Below, in pieces: positions 42,995 to 51,147 of a stretch of 64,000 nt of DNA. The position numbers and the translations under genes are program-made. The stretch comes from Bog-159 sp049511415 (GTDB taxonomy: Bacteria; Acidobacteriota; Terriglobia; Bryobacterales; Bryobacteraceae). The notes under the pieces are model-generated. The model saw only the letters and a program-made list of their open reading frames with translations. It searched no databases and had not been told where the DNA came from. The DNA lies in assembly GCA_049511415.1 (NCBI GenBank), contig JBEKYC010000011.1, positions 53,870 to 117,869 of the forward strand, given 5' to 3'. Position 1 is the stretch's first letter. Each line of letters begins with the position of its first letter.

Positions 42995-43834
42995 ATGATG
43001 ATCGGCATCCAACAACTTCATGAATACGGCTTGGCTCCCGGCCCGAATTGGCGCGAGTGGGAAATGGCACGCGAGGTCCAGCATCGATCGTTCCCCACGG
43101 GCCATCCTTATATTGCCGGATTGGACTATTACAGCGACTGGCGGCCCGCGGATGGGCTCGGCAGGGACTATCTGGACTACTTCGAATTGCCGCACGGCAA
43201 TCTGGGTCTGGCAATTGGCGACGTAGCGGGAAAAGGGCTGGCGGCCGCGCTGCTCACATCTTCTTTACATGGGCTGGCACGCGCGCTACGGCACGGCTAC
43301 GGCAGCCTGGCGGACTTGGCGTCGTCGATCGACGCGCTCTTCTACGAAGTTTGTCCGGACAGCTCTTACGCCACGATGTTCGTCGCGCGCTATGATCCCG
43401 ACCGCAGCCTTCTACATTACGTCAATGCGGGACATGAGCCGCCGATGGTGCTGCGCAAGACGGCCCGCGGCTACTGGCCGGTGGAACTGGAGCCGACCGG
43501 CCCAGTGATCGGCATGCTCCGCAAATCGGCATTCGACGAAGGCGTAATTTCTTTGGCGCCAGGCGACATGCTGGTGGCCTACACGGATGGTTTGTGTGAG
43601 ACTCCTAACTCACGGGGTGAAGAATGGGGATTCCAGCGCCTGCTCGCGGCCATCCAGTCGGCAAGCTATCGCAAGTCACGGGATATCGTGGAGCGGGTGT
43701 TGGAAGCCGCAGAATCGTTCGCGTCGGGCGGCCCGCGCTATGACGACATGACGTTGTGGATCGGCCGCGTGGAGGAGTTGACGTGCCGCACGCTGACGCG
43801 GGAGGAAAGCGTGCCGCTCGAAGCCGCGGCGTAG
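42995..43834 (+). CDS. PP2C/SpoIIE-type serine phosphatase
   Basis: A 279-residue RsbU-like phosphatase domain from the ATG with AAGGA upstream. Family motifs are complete: DVAGKGLAAALLTS (metal Asp), VNAGHEPPMVL, VAYTDGLCE and PRYDDMTL, carrying the manganese-binding acids. There is no sensor domain in front beyond the first 45 residues, so it probably acts on a partner anti-sigma antagonist in the cytoplasm. No anti-sigma or STAS gene is adjacent. It is divergent from the TIR cluster, so shared control is possible. Confidence 0.9.
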   Translation: MMIGIQQLHEYGLAPGPNWREWEMAREVQHRSFPTGHPYIAGLDYYSDWRPADGLGRDYLDYFELPHGNLGLAIGDVAGKGLAAALLTSSLHGLARALRHGYGSLADLASSIDALFYEVCPDSSYATMFVARYDPDRSLLHYVNAGHEPPMVLRKTARGYWPVELEPTGPVIGMLRKSAFDEGVISLAPGDMLVAYTDGLCETPNSRGEEWGFQRLLAAIQSASYRKSRDIVERVLEAAESFASGGPRYDDMTLWIGRVEELTCRTLTREESVPLEAAA

Positions 43835-43841
43835 CGCAGCG

Positions 43842-44304
43842 CTAAAGGCCGCCAGTTTCCGAAGTCGGATCTAACACCGACATACCTTCGTCCGCGGCGG
43901 CCTTCAAGAGTTGGCGATCCGAGCAAACGAAGGTCGCAGGCCGGCCCAACCTCGCACGCAGCAGTATGTGGCCAGCCAGTTGCACTGCGTCGTAAGCCTT
44001 GAGCGCATGGCGGCCAACCAGCGCAACCGCATCTTCAATCACCAAATCCGGAAGCGGTTGAATTGAATAAAAGTTTGGCCCCGCGCTCCTCCATCGCGCC
44101 AAGCACTTGGCCGGCGATCTCGTGGGTCACGTCACCGAGCCGCTCCCGCAGCCGGATTGCGGCATGGAACTCCACACGCGCAAGTCCGAGAACAGCGAGG
44201 GTATGCCCGCCGGCTGGATCCGCGAGCCGGAGCATCCGTTCGGTGCCCGGCTCGCGAACATATAATTTGACGAGCGCGCTAGTGTCCAGATAGTAGACGC
44301 TCAA
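43842..44304 (-). pseudogene. VapC-like PIN-domain toxin split by a frameshift
   Basis: Two adjacent frames together make one PIN domain. The first (TTG start at 44304) gives SVYYLDTSALVKLYVREPG, with the first Asp, and EFHAAIRLRERLGD with the Glu, and ends soon after. The second, starting near 44070, gives VIEDAVALVGRHALKAYDAVQLAGH and FVCSDRQLLKAAADEGMSVL with the remaining Asp residues. The join needs a one-base shift near 44050-44075. All four active-site acids are therefore coded but not in one frame. A sequencing error or a real loss could explain it. It directly follows an unfamiliar 151-residue gene. Confidence 0.8.
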
Positions 44305-44306
44305 AA

Positions 44307-44762
44307 CTACCTTCGCTCACGTAAAACGGTCTCGGATAAAGGCTCACCTGTCATTACGATCGGGTTGAACGTGGAACGAAAACCGGGATCGGAATCCAGT
44401 ATTGCACGGACTTCAGCCAGCGGCCGGTTGAGCTGGATCGCCGTAACCGGAAACTGCGGATTCTTCGGATTCTCTACCTTGCTGGTTAGAATCCACTTAC
44501 GTTCAATCGCATTGACCAGCACGCGTTCGCGCTGGTCAGGCACGGCCGCCCACGAGTGACCCTGCAGTGGCAGATAGCTATCGCGAAACCACTTCAGAGA
44601 AACGAAACCAAGTTCCGGGTCAAGTTCGGCCTTCGCCAGTGTCAAAACAATATCACGAGCTGGGTCTATCGCGGCTCCGGCGGGCGCTGGCGATTTCGGT
44701 TCCGGTTCGGTGCGCGCCATGGTATCCGTGGCCTGCTCGGTTGCCTGGGTCTCTTCTTGCAT
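44307..44762 (-). CDS. Unrecognised protein in antitoxin position before VapC
   Basis: A 151-residue protein from the ATG at 44762; another in-frame ATG at 44864 would give 185. The N-terminus is acidic and Pro-rich (MQEETQATEQATDTMARTEP), and the C-terminal half contains SLKWFRDSYLPLQGHSWAAV and ERVLVNAIERKWILTSKVEN. This does not look like a known VapB, AbrB, MetJ/RHH or Phd family. It ends two bases before the VapC start and has a perfect palindrome about 150 bases upstream, the layout of an autoregulated toxin-antitoxin operon. The antitoxin role is inference. Confidence 0.6.
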   Translation of the reverse strand: MQEETQATEQATDTMARTEPEPKSPAPAGAAIDPARDIVLTLAKAELDPELGFVSLKWFRDSYLPLQGHSWAAVPDQRERVLVNAIERKWILTSKVENPKNPQFPVTAIQLNRPLAEVRAILDSDPGFRSTFNPIVMTGEPLSETVLRERR

Positions 44763-44893
44763 GCCAACTCTGTAAGAGATTTCGATCACGCCGGAATCGG
44801 GGCTCCACGATGCGGCCGGCGTTCCGTTTTTTCTGTCTGCAATTTGCGCTCCGAAGCGACACATCCGCGCGCAAAGCCTGCTCTCGTCTCTTC

Positions 44894-44929
44894 ACCAGCA
44901 TAGGCTGGTCTCATCTATATCTGATATAG
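44894..44929. promoter_or_regulatory. Palindromic operator candidate for the VapC locus
   Basis: CTATATC-T-GATATAG (44915-44929) is a perfect 15-base palindrome, next to a second inverted repeat ACCAGC-ATAG-GCTGGT (44894-44909). Both lie upstream of either start of the unfamiliar antitoxin-like gene on the minus strand. The AT-rich palindrome could overlap the -10 region, as in other autoregulated toxin-antitoxin operons. Confidence 0.55.
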
Positions 44930-45009
44930 CGAGGTTGGCCTGTTGTCAAGAAAAAAATGTCTTGTTGGGATTGAACTCTTGTCCCGTCTGCGAGAGCCTA
45001 GCTGGCCGC

Positions 45010-45759
45010 TTAGAAATTCACGATGCCGGCGAACGAGTTCGCGTCCAGGCTGGCACCGCCCACTAGCGTGCCGTCGATCTCCGGTTGCGCCATCAGGCTG
45101 CGCACGTTGTCCGGTTTGACGCTACCGCCGTAGAGGATGCGTACGGCGTCAGCCGCTGCCGCCCCGTAATGCCCGCGCACCTGTCCGCGCAGCACGCGAT
45201 GCGCGTCCGCGGCGATGTCCGGTGTGGCGGTCTTGCCGGTGCCGATGGCCCACACCGGTTCATAGGCGATGACGATGCGCGCGAACTGCTCCGGGCTCAG
45301 CAGGCTGATACCCGCTTTAAATTGCAGTTCGAGCACCGCCTCCGTCTCGCCGGATTCGCGGTCCGCCAGGCGCTCGCCGACACACACGATAGGCGTAAGG
45401 CCGGCATCCAGCGCCGCCACGGTCCGCTGCAAAACAGTCGCATTCGTCTCCTCGAAGTATTGACGCCGCTCGCTGTGACCTACGATCACATGCGAGCAAC
45501 CGGAGGACTTCAACATCGGCCCGGAGACCTCGCCCGTGAATGCGCCCTCCTTGGCCCAATACAGATCCTGCCCACCGATGCCGATGCGCGTGCCATGGGC
45601 GGCAGCGACGGCCGCGGCAATGTCCGTGTACGGAGGGCATATGACGACCTCGCAATGCTCCGCCTTCTCGACCAGAGGACGGAACTTTTCGAAAAATGTG
45701 GTGGTTTCAGCGGGCGTCTTGTACATCTTCCAATTGCCCGCCATTACTGGTTTTCTCAT
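45010..45759 (-). CDS. tpiA: Triosephosphate isomerase
   Basis: A 249-residue glycolytic enzyme interconverting glyceraldehyde-3-phosphate and dihydroxyacetone phosphate. The active residues are all present: Asn9 and Lys11 in AGNWKMYK, His95 in IVGHSERR, and Glu167 in AYEPVWAIGTG; the phosphate-binding YGGSVKP follows. Length is typical. The ATG overlaps the deoB stop (ATGA), so the two are coupled. Confidence 0.97.
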   Translation of the reverse strand: MRKPVMAGNWKMYKTPAETTTFFEKFRPLVEKAEHCEVVICPPYTDIAAAVAAAHGTRIGIGGQDLYWAKEGAFTGEVSGPMLKSSGCSHVIVGHSERRQYFEETNATVLQRTVAALDAGLTPIVCVGERLADRESGETEAVLELQFKAGISLLSPEQFARIVIAYEPVWAIGTGKTATPDIAADAHRVLRGQVRGHYGAAAADAVRILYGGSVKPDNVRSLMAQPEIDGTLVGGASLDANSFAGIVNF

Positions 45760-46919
45760 ATGATTTGCGGTAAAAAGCTGGAACCTTGTGCGATCCGCGC
45801 GCCAAAATTCTCAGCCACGGTTTGTCCGATATCGGAAAGCGATGCGCGGAGGCCAAGGTCGACTCCGCGGCGCGCGTGCGGCCCGCTCACCAGCAGCGGA
45901 ACATACTCGCGGCTATGGTCGGTGGAGGGCGTGGTGGGATCGCAGCCGTGGTCGGCGGTCAGGATGGCGAGGTCGCTCTCGCGTTCCTCGGCGTACAATT
46001 GCGGGAGCCAAGCGTCGAACTGCTCCAACGCGGCGGCGTAACCTTCTACGTCGTTGCGATGGCCGTATTGCTGATCGAAATCCACCAAGTTGACGAAGAT
46101 CAGGCCGGCATCGGCCGCCTGCATGGCTTCGAGCGTGTGGGCCATACCGTCGGCGTTGTTCTTGGTCTTGGAGTAGTCGCGTATGCCGCGGCCCAGGAAC
46201 ACATCGAAGATCTTGCCCACGCTGTGCACGGGTACGCCCGCACCGTCGAGCACGTCCAGCAGCATGCCGCGCGGCGGCGGCACCGCGTAGTCTTTGCGAT
46301 TGGACGTGCGCGTGAACGATCTGGGAGAACCGGTAAACGGCCGCGCGATCACCCGCCCCAATTCAAACGGCCCGCGCAGTATTTGACGCGCGGTCTCGCA
46401 GATTTTGTACAGTTCCCACAGCGGGATGACTTCTTCGTGCGCGGCCACCTGGAAGACGCTGTCCGCCGAAGTGTAGACGATGGGCGAGCCTGTGCGCATA
46501 TGCTCGGCGCCGAGTTCCTCGATGATTTCGGTGCCCGAGGCGGCCTTGTTGCCGAGCGTACGGCGGGCGATGCGGCTCTCGAACTCGTCCATGATCTCGC
46601 GCGGGAAACCGTGCGGAAAGAGCGGAAACGGTTTCTCAAGATGAATGCCCGCCATCTCCCAGTGGCCCGTGGTGGTGTCTTTTCCGGGCGAGGCCAAGGC
46701 GCAACGTCCGAAGGCTCCAGCGGGTTCGGCGGCTGGTGGCAGCCCGGTTAATGGCTTGATGTTACCGAGTCCCAGCTTGCAGAGGTTGGGTAGTTGCATA
46801 GGCCGCTGGCGGGCGATGTTGCCCAACGTGTCGCTGCCTACGTCGCCATACGCCGCGGCGTCCGGCATCTCGCCGATGCCCACGCTGTCGAGCACGATCC
46901 AGATGACGCGGCGGAACAC
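45756..46919 (-). CDS. deoB: Phosphopentomutase
   Basis: A 387-residue alkaline-phosphatase-fold enzyme interconverting ribose-1- and ribose-5-phosphate. It starts at a GTG at 46919 (encoding MFRRVIWIVLDSVGIGEMPD), since the DeoB fold begins there. The metal site residues appear in VLDSVGIGEMPDAA, GKDTTTGHWEMAG and ILTADHGCDPTTPSTDHSRE. It acts in nucleoside salvage. It is coupled to tpiA by four bases, a pairing that links pentose and triose metabolism. Confidence 0.95.
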   Translation of the reverse strand: MFRRVIWIVLDSVGIGEMPDAAAYGDVGSDTLGNIARQRPMQLPNLCKLGLGNIKPLTGLPPAAEPAGAFGRCALASPGKDTTTGHWEMAGIHLEKPFPLFPHGFPREIMDEFESRIARRTLGNKAASGTEIIEELGAEHMRTGSPIVYTSADSVFQVAAHEEVIPLWELYKICETARQILRGPFELGRVIARPFTGSPRSFTRTSNRKDYAVPPPRGMLLDVLDGAGVPVHSVGKIFDVFLGRGIRDYSKTKNNADGMAHTLEAMQAADAGLIFVNLVDFDQQYGHRNDVEGYAAALEQFDAWLPQLYAEERESDLAILTADHGCDPTTPSTDHSREYVPLLVSGPHARRGVDLGLRASLSDIGQTVAENFGARIAQGSSFLPQII

Positions 46920-47198
46920 AAGTCGAATGTAGCATGGTGACAATCCCACGCCGCATCGTCCAACAGCTATTCCGCTTGACGGAATACTCGTGACGTAGTA
47001 GCATAAATCTCGATCCGGTCATTCCGATGTCGGCAGCGTCGAAAACGCGGGGGATGGCGGCCTGAGAGGCCGCCGCAGGCTGAGAGCCTGCCCCACAGCC
47101 GGCGAACGACATTTTCATGAAATTGCAGCGCCGCGGGCGCTGAAGGGACAGGCGCGATAACGAGGCGCACGAAGTCGGGATCGTGGACTATCATTGAA
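46920..47198. other. Intergenic region with two tandem palindromes
   Basis: About 280 bases before higA. It holds GGCGGCCTGAGAGGCCGCC (47056-47074) followed immediately by GCAGGC-TGAGA-GCCTGC (47075-47090 region), flanked by CCCCACAGCC. Small ORFs exist on the minus strand but none has convincing protein character. No RNA gene was recognised. Confidence 0.5.
47056..47100. repeat. Paired REP-like palindromes
   Basis: Two adjacent hairpins: GGCGGCC-TGAGA-GGCCGCC and GCAGGC-TGAGA-GCCTGC, both with the same TGAGA loop. The second is related to the one in the GT9 gene. They could act as a bidirectional transcription terminator or a nucleoid-protein site; the role is unknown. Confidence 0.6.
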
Positions 47199-47216
47199 AT
47201 GCTTATGGCCAATAGT

Positions 47217-47513
47217 ATGAAACTGCTCGATCCGATCCATCCCGGCGAGATTCTGAACGAGGAGTTCATGAAGCCGCTGGGCATCAGCATCAACCGTCTG
47301 GCCCGTGACCTGCACGTTCCCCCCAATCGCATTCATGGAATCGTCCATGGAATCCGGACCATCACCGCGGATACGGCGCTACGGCTGGGCCTTTATTTCG
47401 GTGTGTCTCCGGAGACTTGGCTCAACCTGCAGACGGCTTATGATCTGCGCGTCGCGCGCCGGGCAGTAGGCGAGGAAATCGCCAAGACTGTGCGCAAACG
47501 CGAAGCCGCTTGA
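47217..47513 (+). CDS. higA: HigA-family antitoxin-type regulator, no toxin partner seen
   Basis: A 98-residue protein from the Met of MKLLDPIHPGEILNEEF; earlier in-frame ATGs at 47199 and 47205 are also possible. The XRE-type HTH is LGISINRLARDLHVPPNRIH, followed by the HigA signature GIRTITADTALRLGLYFGVS and PETWLNLQTAYDLR. HigA proteins usually follow a higB toxin; no higB was found in the 280 bases upstream, nor downstream before the aminotransferase. So this is a solitary HigA, perhaps a domesticated repressor. Confidence 0.85.
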   Translation: MKLLDPIHPGEILNEEFMKPLGISINRLARDLHVPPNRIHGIVHGIRTITADTALRLGLYFGVSPETWLNLQTAYDLRVARRAVGEEIAKTVRKREAA

Positions 47514-47603
47514 CGGGAGCCCATGGCCGATGGGGCTCGCCGTGGCATACTAAAAACTGCACCGAAGTTCAAACTTGACGACTCCAAAGGACCGTTTCCC
47601 AAG

Positions 47604-48974
47604 ATGTATCCAGCTTTGCAGCAAGAGATCCAAACCTACGAAAAACGCACCCCCAAATCGCGCGCCGCGCACGAGCGAGCCGTGTATCGCGTCCCTCTGG
47701 GCGTAGCCAGCAACTACCGCTACTATCCGCCCTATCCTCTGTTCGTGCGCGACGGTCATGGCTCGCGCATCCACGACCTGGATGGCAACGAATACATCGA
47801 TCACAACCTGTGCTACGGCGCGCTGATGGCCGGGCACTGTCATCCGGCGGTGATGAAAGCGGTCGAAGAGCGCCTGCATCTCGGCACCCTGTTCGGCATG
47901 CCGCACGGCATGGAACTGGAACTGGCCGACGAGATCTGCGCGCGCTACCCGGTGGACATGGTGCGCTTCGGTAATAGCGGATCGGAAGTCACGATGCATT
48001 CGCTGCGCCTGGCGCGCGCCGCTACGGGCCGCAGCAAGATCATCAAGATGGAAGGCGGCTATCACGGCGGCCACGACGCCATCTCGGTGAGCGTGAAACC
48101 CAAGGGGAGCGAGTTCGGCGATCCGGAAAATCCCACGCCGGTGGTATCGAGCGCGGGCGTGCTGAAGGGCACTTCGGACGCCACGCTGGTCGCGCCGTTC
48201 AACAATCTGCCGGCCGTGGAGCGGCTGTTCGTCGCGCATCCGGGCGAGATCGCGGGCATCATCATCGAGCCCATCATGATGAACATCGCGTTCTGCATGC
48301 CTGATGAAGGCTACATTCACGGTCTGCTGGAACTGGCCCACAAGCACGGCGCGCTGCTGATCATGGACGAAGTGAAAACCGGCGCGAAGCTGGCTTGGGG
48401 CGGCGCCTGCGAGTATTTCAGCGTGAAGCCCGACATCATCTGCCTGGGCAAATCCATCGGCGGCGGTTTTTCGCTGGCGGCGTTTGCGGCCAGCCGCGAG
48501 ATCATGGATGTGATCGCAACGCAGAAGATGTTTCACGCGGGGACCTATAACACCAATCCGGTAGTGATGGCCGCGGGTCTGGCCACATTCCGGCAGGTGC
48601 TCACACGCGACGCTTACGCACACATCGACCGTTTGAATCGCAAGCTGGTGGATGGCTACCAGGCAATCATCGGGAGGAACGGTTTGGTGGCCTATGCCGA
48701 CGGCGCGGGCGCCAATGGCGCGCTGCTCTTCTATCCGCAGCGTATCCGCAATTACCGCGACTGGTATCACGTAGACGAGGATCTGTGGACGCACTACTGG
48801 TTCGCCATGGTGAATCGCGGTGTGCTGGCGCAGCCTTACTGGTGGGATGAACAGTGGACCATCTCGATGCAGCACACCGAGAAGGATATAGACGAGCATT
48901 TACAGGTGTTCGCGGATGTCGCTCCGGCGCTGGCGGTCGCGCAGCAGGAACGCAGTACCCTGGCGCACGCCTGA
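47604..48974 (+). CDS. Class-III aminotransferase (glutamate-1-semialdehyde aminomutase-like)
   Basis: A 456-residue PLP enzyme from the ATG at 47604. It has LDGNEYIDHNLCYGALMAGH, the PLP phosphate site GNSGSEVTMHSLRLARAATG, the Asp motif LLIMDEVKTGAKL and the catalytic lysine in IICLGKSIGGGF. It is close to glutamate-1-semialdehyde 2,1-aminomutase but is probably not HemL itself: the sequence ends with an unusual region rich in Trp (YWWDEQWTISMQ). The substrate is unknown. Stop is six bases from the carbonic-anhydrase-like gene on the other strand. Confidence 0.85.
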   Translation: MYPALQQEIQTYEKRTPKSRAAHERAVYRVPLGVASNYRYYPPYPLFVRDGHGSRIHDLDGNEYIDHNLCYGALMAGHCHPAVMKAVEERLHLGTLFGMPHGMELELADEICARYPVDMVRFGNSGSEVTMHSLRLARAATGRSKIIKMEGGYHGGHDAISVSVKPKGSEFGDPENPTPVVSSAGVLKGTSDATLVAPFNNLPAVERLFVAHPGEIAGIIIEPIMMNIAFCMPDEGYIHGLLELAHKHGALLIMDEVKTGAKLAWGGACEYFSVKPDIICLGKSIGGGFSLAAFAASREIMDVIATQKMFHAGTYNTNPVVMAAGLATFRQVLTRDAYAHIDRLNRKLVDGYQAIIGRNGLVAYADGAGANGALLFYPQRIRNYRDWYHVDEDLWTHYWFAMVNRGVLAQPYWWDEQWTISMQHTEKDIDEHLQVFADVAPALAVAQQERSTLAHA

Positions 48975-48980
48975 TCCGGC

Positions 48981-49421
48981 TCATTCAACAGACCAGACGC
49001 CTTCAAAATCTACGAAGTATTTCTGTACCTGAATCCCCGGCGCAGCCTGCGAAACACACTCCGCCGCGCGCTGTAGCTCGTCTTGATGATGGGCAGCTTC
49101 CGATGCTGCATCGCCTTTAAAGGCGGCCAGTCCGCCGTAGGCGCCGCAATCGGAATGCACCATCAAGATGACCCGCTTGGTGCCGTGCAGGCGGATCGAC
49201 TTCTGAATCTGGTCCAGCACAAAGCTACGGTCCGTCTCGCGCTCCGACGATGCCAGACATTTGGCGCCTCCCGCAACCTTGATCACATCCGGATTCGAGA
49301 TTCCGTTGCGTTTGAGGAATTTGTCAAACCCCAAATGAAAGCGGTGGTCGAAGCACCAGACCACCGCCGCGCCGCTCTGGTAGTGTCCGCGCGGAGAATC
49401 GAAGTGAAAGACCTTCGTCAT
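48981..49421 (-). CDS. Beta-carbonic-anhydrase-like protein
   Basis: A 146-residue zinc protein. The zinc ligands fit Cys23 and the Asp25/Arg27 pair in WCFDHRF, His89 and Cys92 in HSDCGAYGG. It is shorter than classical beta-carbonic anhydrases (usually about 200 residues) and has the distinctive phrase VAGGAKCLASSERETDRSFV. The protein could hydrate carbon dioxide, but the divergent, short form may have another zinc role. It converges on the aminotransferase and is divergent from the amidohydrolase gene. Confidence 0.75.
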   Translation of the reverse strand: MTKVFHFDSPRGHYQSGAAVVWCFDHRFHLGFDKFLKRNGISNPDVIKVAGGAKCLASSERETDRSFVLDQIQKSIRLHGTKRVILMVHSDCGAYGGLAAFKGDAASEAAHHQDELQRAAECVSQAAPGIQVQKYFVDFEGVWSVE

Positions 49422-49457
49422 GAGAGTATTCTCGCATGCCTCGAATACAATCAAAGG

Positions 49458-51128
49458 ATGCTCGCAATTCGTACGGGTGTAGCTGCCATGCTTCTCATCG
49501 CCACCGCTTATATTGCTCGCGCGCAGCCCGCGGCCACCCTGGTGATGCTAAACGGCAAGATTTGGACGGTTAATGAAGCGCAGCCGCAAACGGAGGCCGT
49601 GGCGTGCCTGGGCAGCCGGATTGTGGCCGTGGGATCGAGCAACGAGATCCGCAAGTGGATCGGGCCCTCGACCCAGGTGATCGACCTGGCGGGCAAACTG
49701 GTGTTGCCCGGATTCAACGACGCGCACGTGCATTTCCTGGATGGCGGGCAAAACCTGGCGAGCGTCCAACTGCGCACCACCAAGTCCGAAGCCGAGTTCC
49801 GCGCGCGCATCGCGGAGTTCGCCGCCAAGCAGCCCGCCGGCCGCTGGATCACCGGAGGCGATTGGGACCACGAGAACTGGATACCCGCGCGTCTGCCCAC
49901 GCGCCAGTTGATCGACGACGTCAGCGCCGGCCATCCGGTCTTCGTCGAACGGCTGGACGGCCACATGGCGCTGGCTAATTCGCAAGTATTGAAGCTGGCG
50001 GGCATCACGCGCGATACGCCCGACCCGCCGGGCGGTACGATCGTGCGAGACGCATCCGGCGAGCCGACCGGCGTGTTGAAAGACGCCGCTATGGTCGGTG
50101 TGTATCGCGTCATGCCGGCGCCCACGCCCGACCAAGCCGCCGAAGCCGTCCACGCCGGCATGCGTTACGCCGCGGAAAACGGCGTCACCAGCGTGCAGGA
50201 CATGTCCGCCGGTCCGGACACTCTGCGCGTTTATGAAACCTTGCTGGCGCGCGGCGAACTCACCGTGCGCATCTCCGGACACCAGCCCCTGGCCACTTGG
50301 GGGCGTCTGGCGGCGGTCGGCCTGCGTGCGGATTTTGGCGGCGAAAAGCTGCACGTCGGCGGACTGAAAGGTTTCGCCGATGGCTCGCTCGGATCGACCA
50401 CCGCGCTGTTTTTCGAACCTTATCTGGACGCTCCGAATACGTCCGGACTGGCCGGCAGTGAGATGATCCCGGAGAGCAAGATGTTGGATCACATCCTGGG
50501 CGCGGACCGTGCCGGGCTGCAGGTGGCCGTGCACGCCATCGGCGACAAGGCCAACCACATCATCCTGGGCATGTACGAAGAGGCCGATCGCCGCAACGGG
50601 CCGCGCGACCGGCGTTTCCGCATCGAGCACGCGCAGCACTTGCGCCCCGACGACATCCCGCGCTTCGGCAAACTGCACGTCATCGCCTCCATGCAGCCGT
50701 ACCATTGCATCGACGATGGCCGCTGGGCCGAGAAGCGCATCGGACCGGAGCGCGCCAAGACTACTTATGCTTTCCGGACCCTCCTCGACACGGGTGCGGT
50801 GCTGGCTTTCGGGTCGGATTGGCCGGTGGCACCGATGGTCCCCCTAATGGGCATTTACGCCGCCGCCACTCGCCGTACACTGGATGGCAAACATCCGGAG
50901 GGTTGGGTGCCGGAGCAAAAGATCACGGTAGCGGAAGCGATTCGCGCGTACACCATGGGTTCGGCCTATGCCAGTTTCGAAGACGGAATCAAGGGGTCGA
51001 TCGAGGCGGGAAAGCTGGCGGACATGGTCGTGGTGTCCGAGGATATTCTGAACATTGCGCCCGCAGAGATCGAGAAGACACGCGTCGAGATGACGGTTCT
51101 TGATGGGAAGGTGGTTTATCGCAGATAG
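49458..51128 (+). CDS. Exported amidohydrolase (YtcJ-like)
   Basis: A 556-residue metal-dependent hydrolase with a signal peptide (GVAAMLLIATAYIARAQ) starting at the ATG right after AAAGG. The amidohydrolase metal motif is FNDAHVHFLDGG, followed by FVERLDGHMALANS, VAVHAIGDKANH, IEHAQHLRPDD and the late metal Asp in GSDWPVAPM. YtcJ-group members deacylate or hydrolyse amide or formamide bonds; substrate unknown. It probably acts in the periplasm. Confidence 0.88.
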   Translation: MLAIRTGVAAMLLIATAYIARAQPAATLVMLNGKIWTVNEAQPQTEAVACLGSRIVAVGSSNEIRKWIGPSTQVIDLAGKLVLPGFNDAHVHFLDGGQNLASVQLRTTKSEAEFRARIAEFAAKQPAGRWITGGDWDHENWIPARLPTRQLIDDVSAGHPVFVERLDGHMALANSQVLKLAGITRDTPDPPGGTIVRDASGEPTGVLKDAAMVGVYRVMPAPTPDQAAEAVHAGMRYAAENGVTSVQDMSAGPDTLRVYETLLARGELTVRISGHQPLATWGRLAAVGLRADFGGEKLHVGGLKGFADGSLGSTTALFFEPYLDAPNTSGLAGSEMIPESKMLDHILGADRAGLQVAVHAIGDKANHIILGMYEEADRRNGPRDRRFRIEHAQHLRPDDIPRFGKLHVIASMQPYHCIDDGRWAEKRIGPERAKTTYAFRTLLDTGAVLAFGSDWPVAPMVPLMGIYAAATRRTLDGKHPEGWVPEQKITVAEAIRAYTMGSAYASFEDGIKGSIEAGKLADMVVVSEDILNIAPAEIEKTRVEMTVLDGKVVYRR

Positions 51129-51147
51129 TACCTGGCGCGCCCGGGTC

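Noticed and set aside
44940..45005. Possible tRNA-like stretch (GTTGGCCTGTTGTCAAG...)
   Set aside because: No consistent cloverleaf, anticodon arm or T-arm could be formed.
46967..47210. Small minus-strand ORF before higA as a possible higB
   Set aside because: It reads through the paired palindromes and lacks RelE/HigB character.
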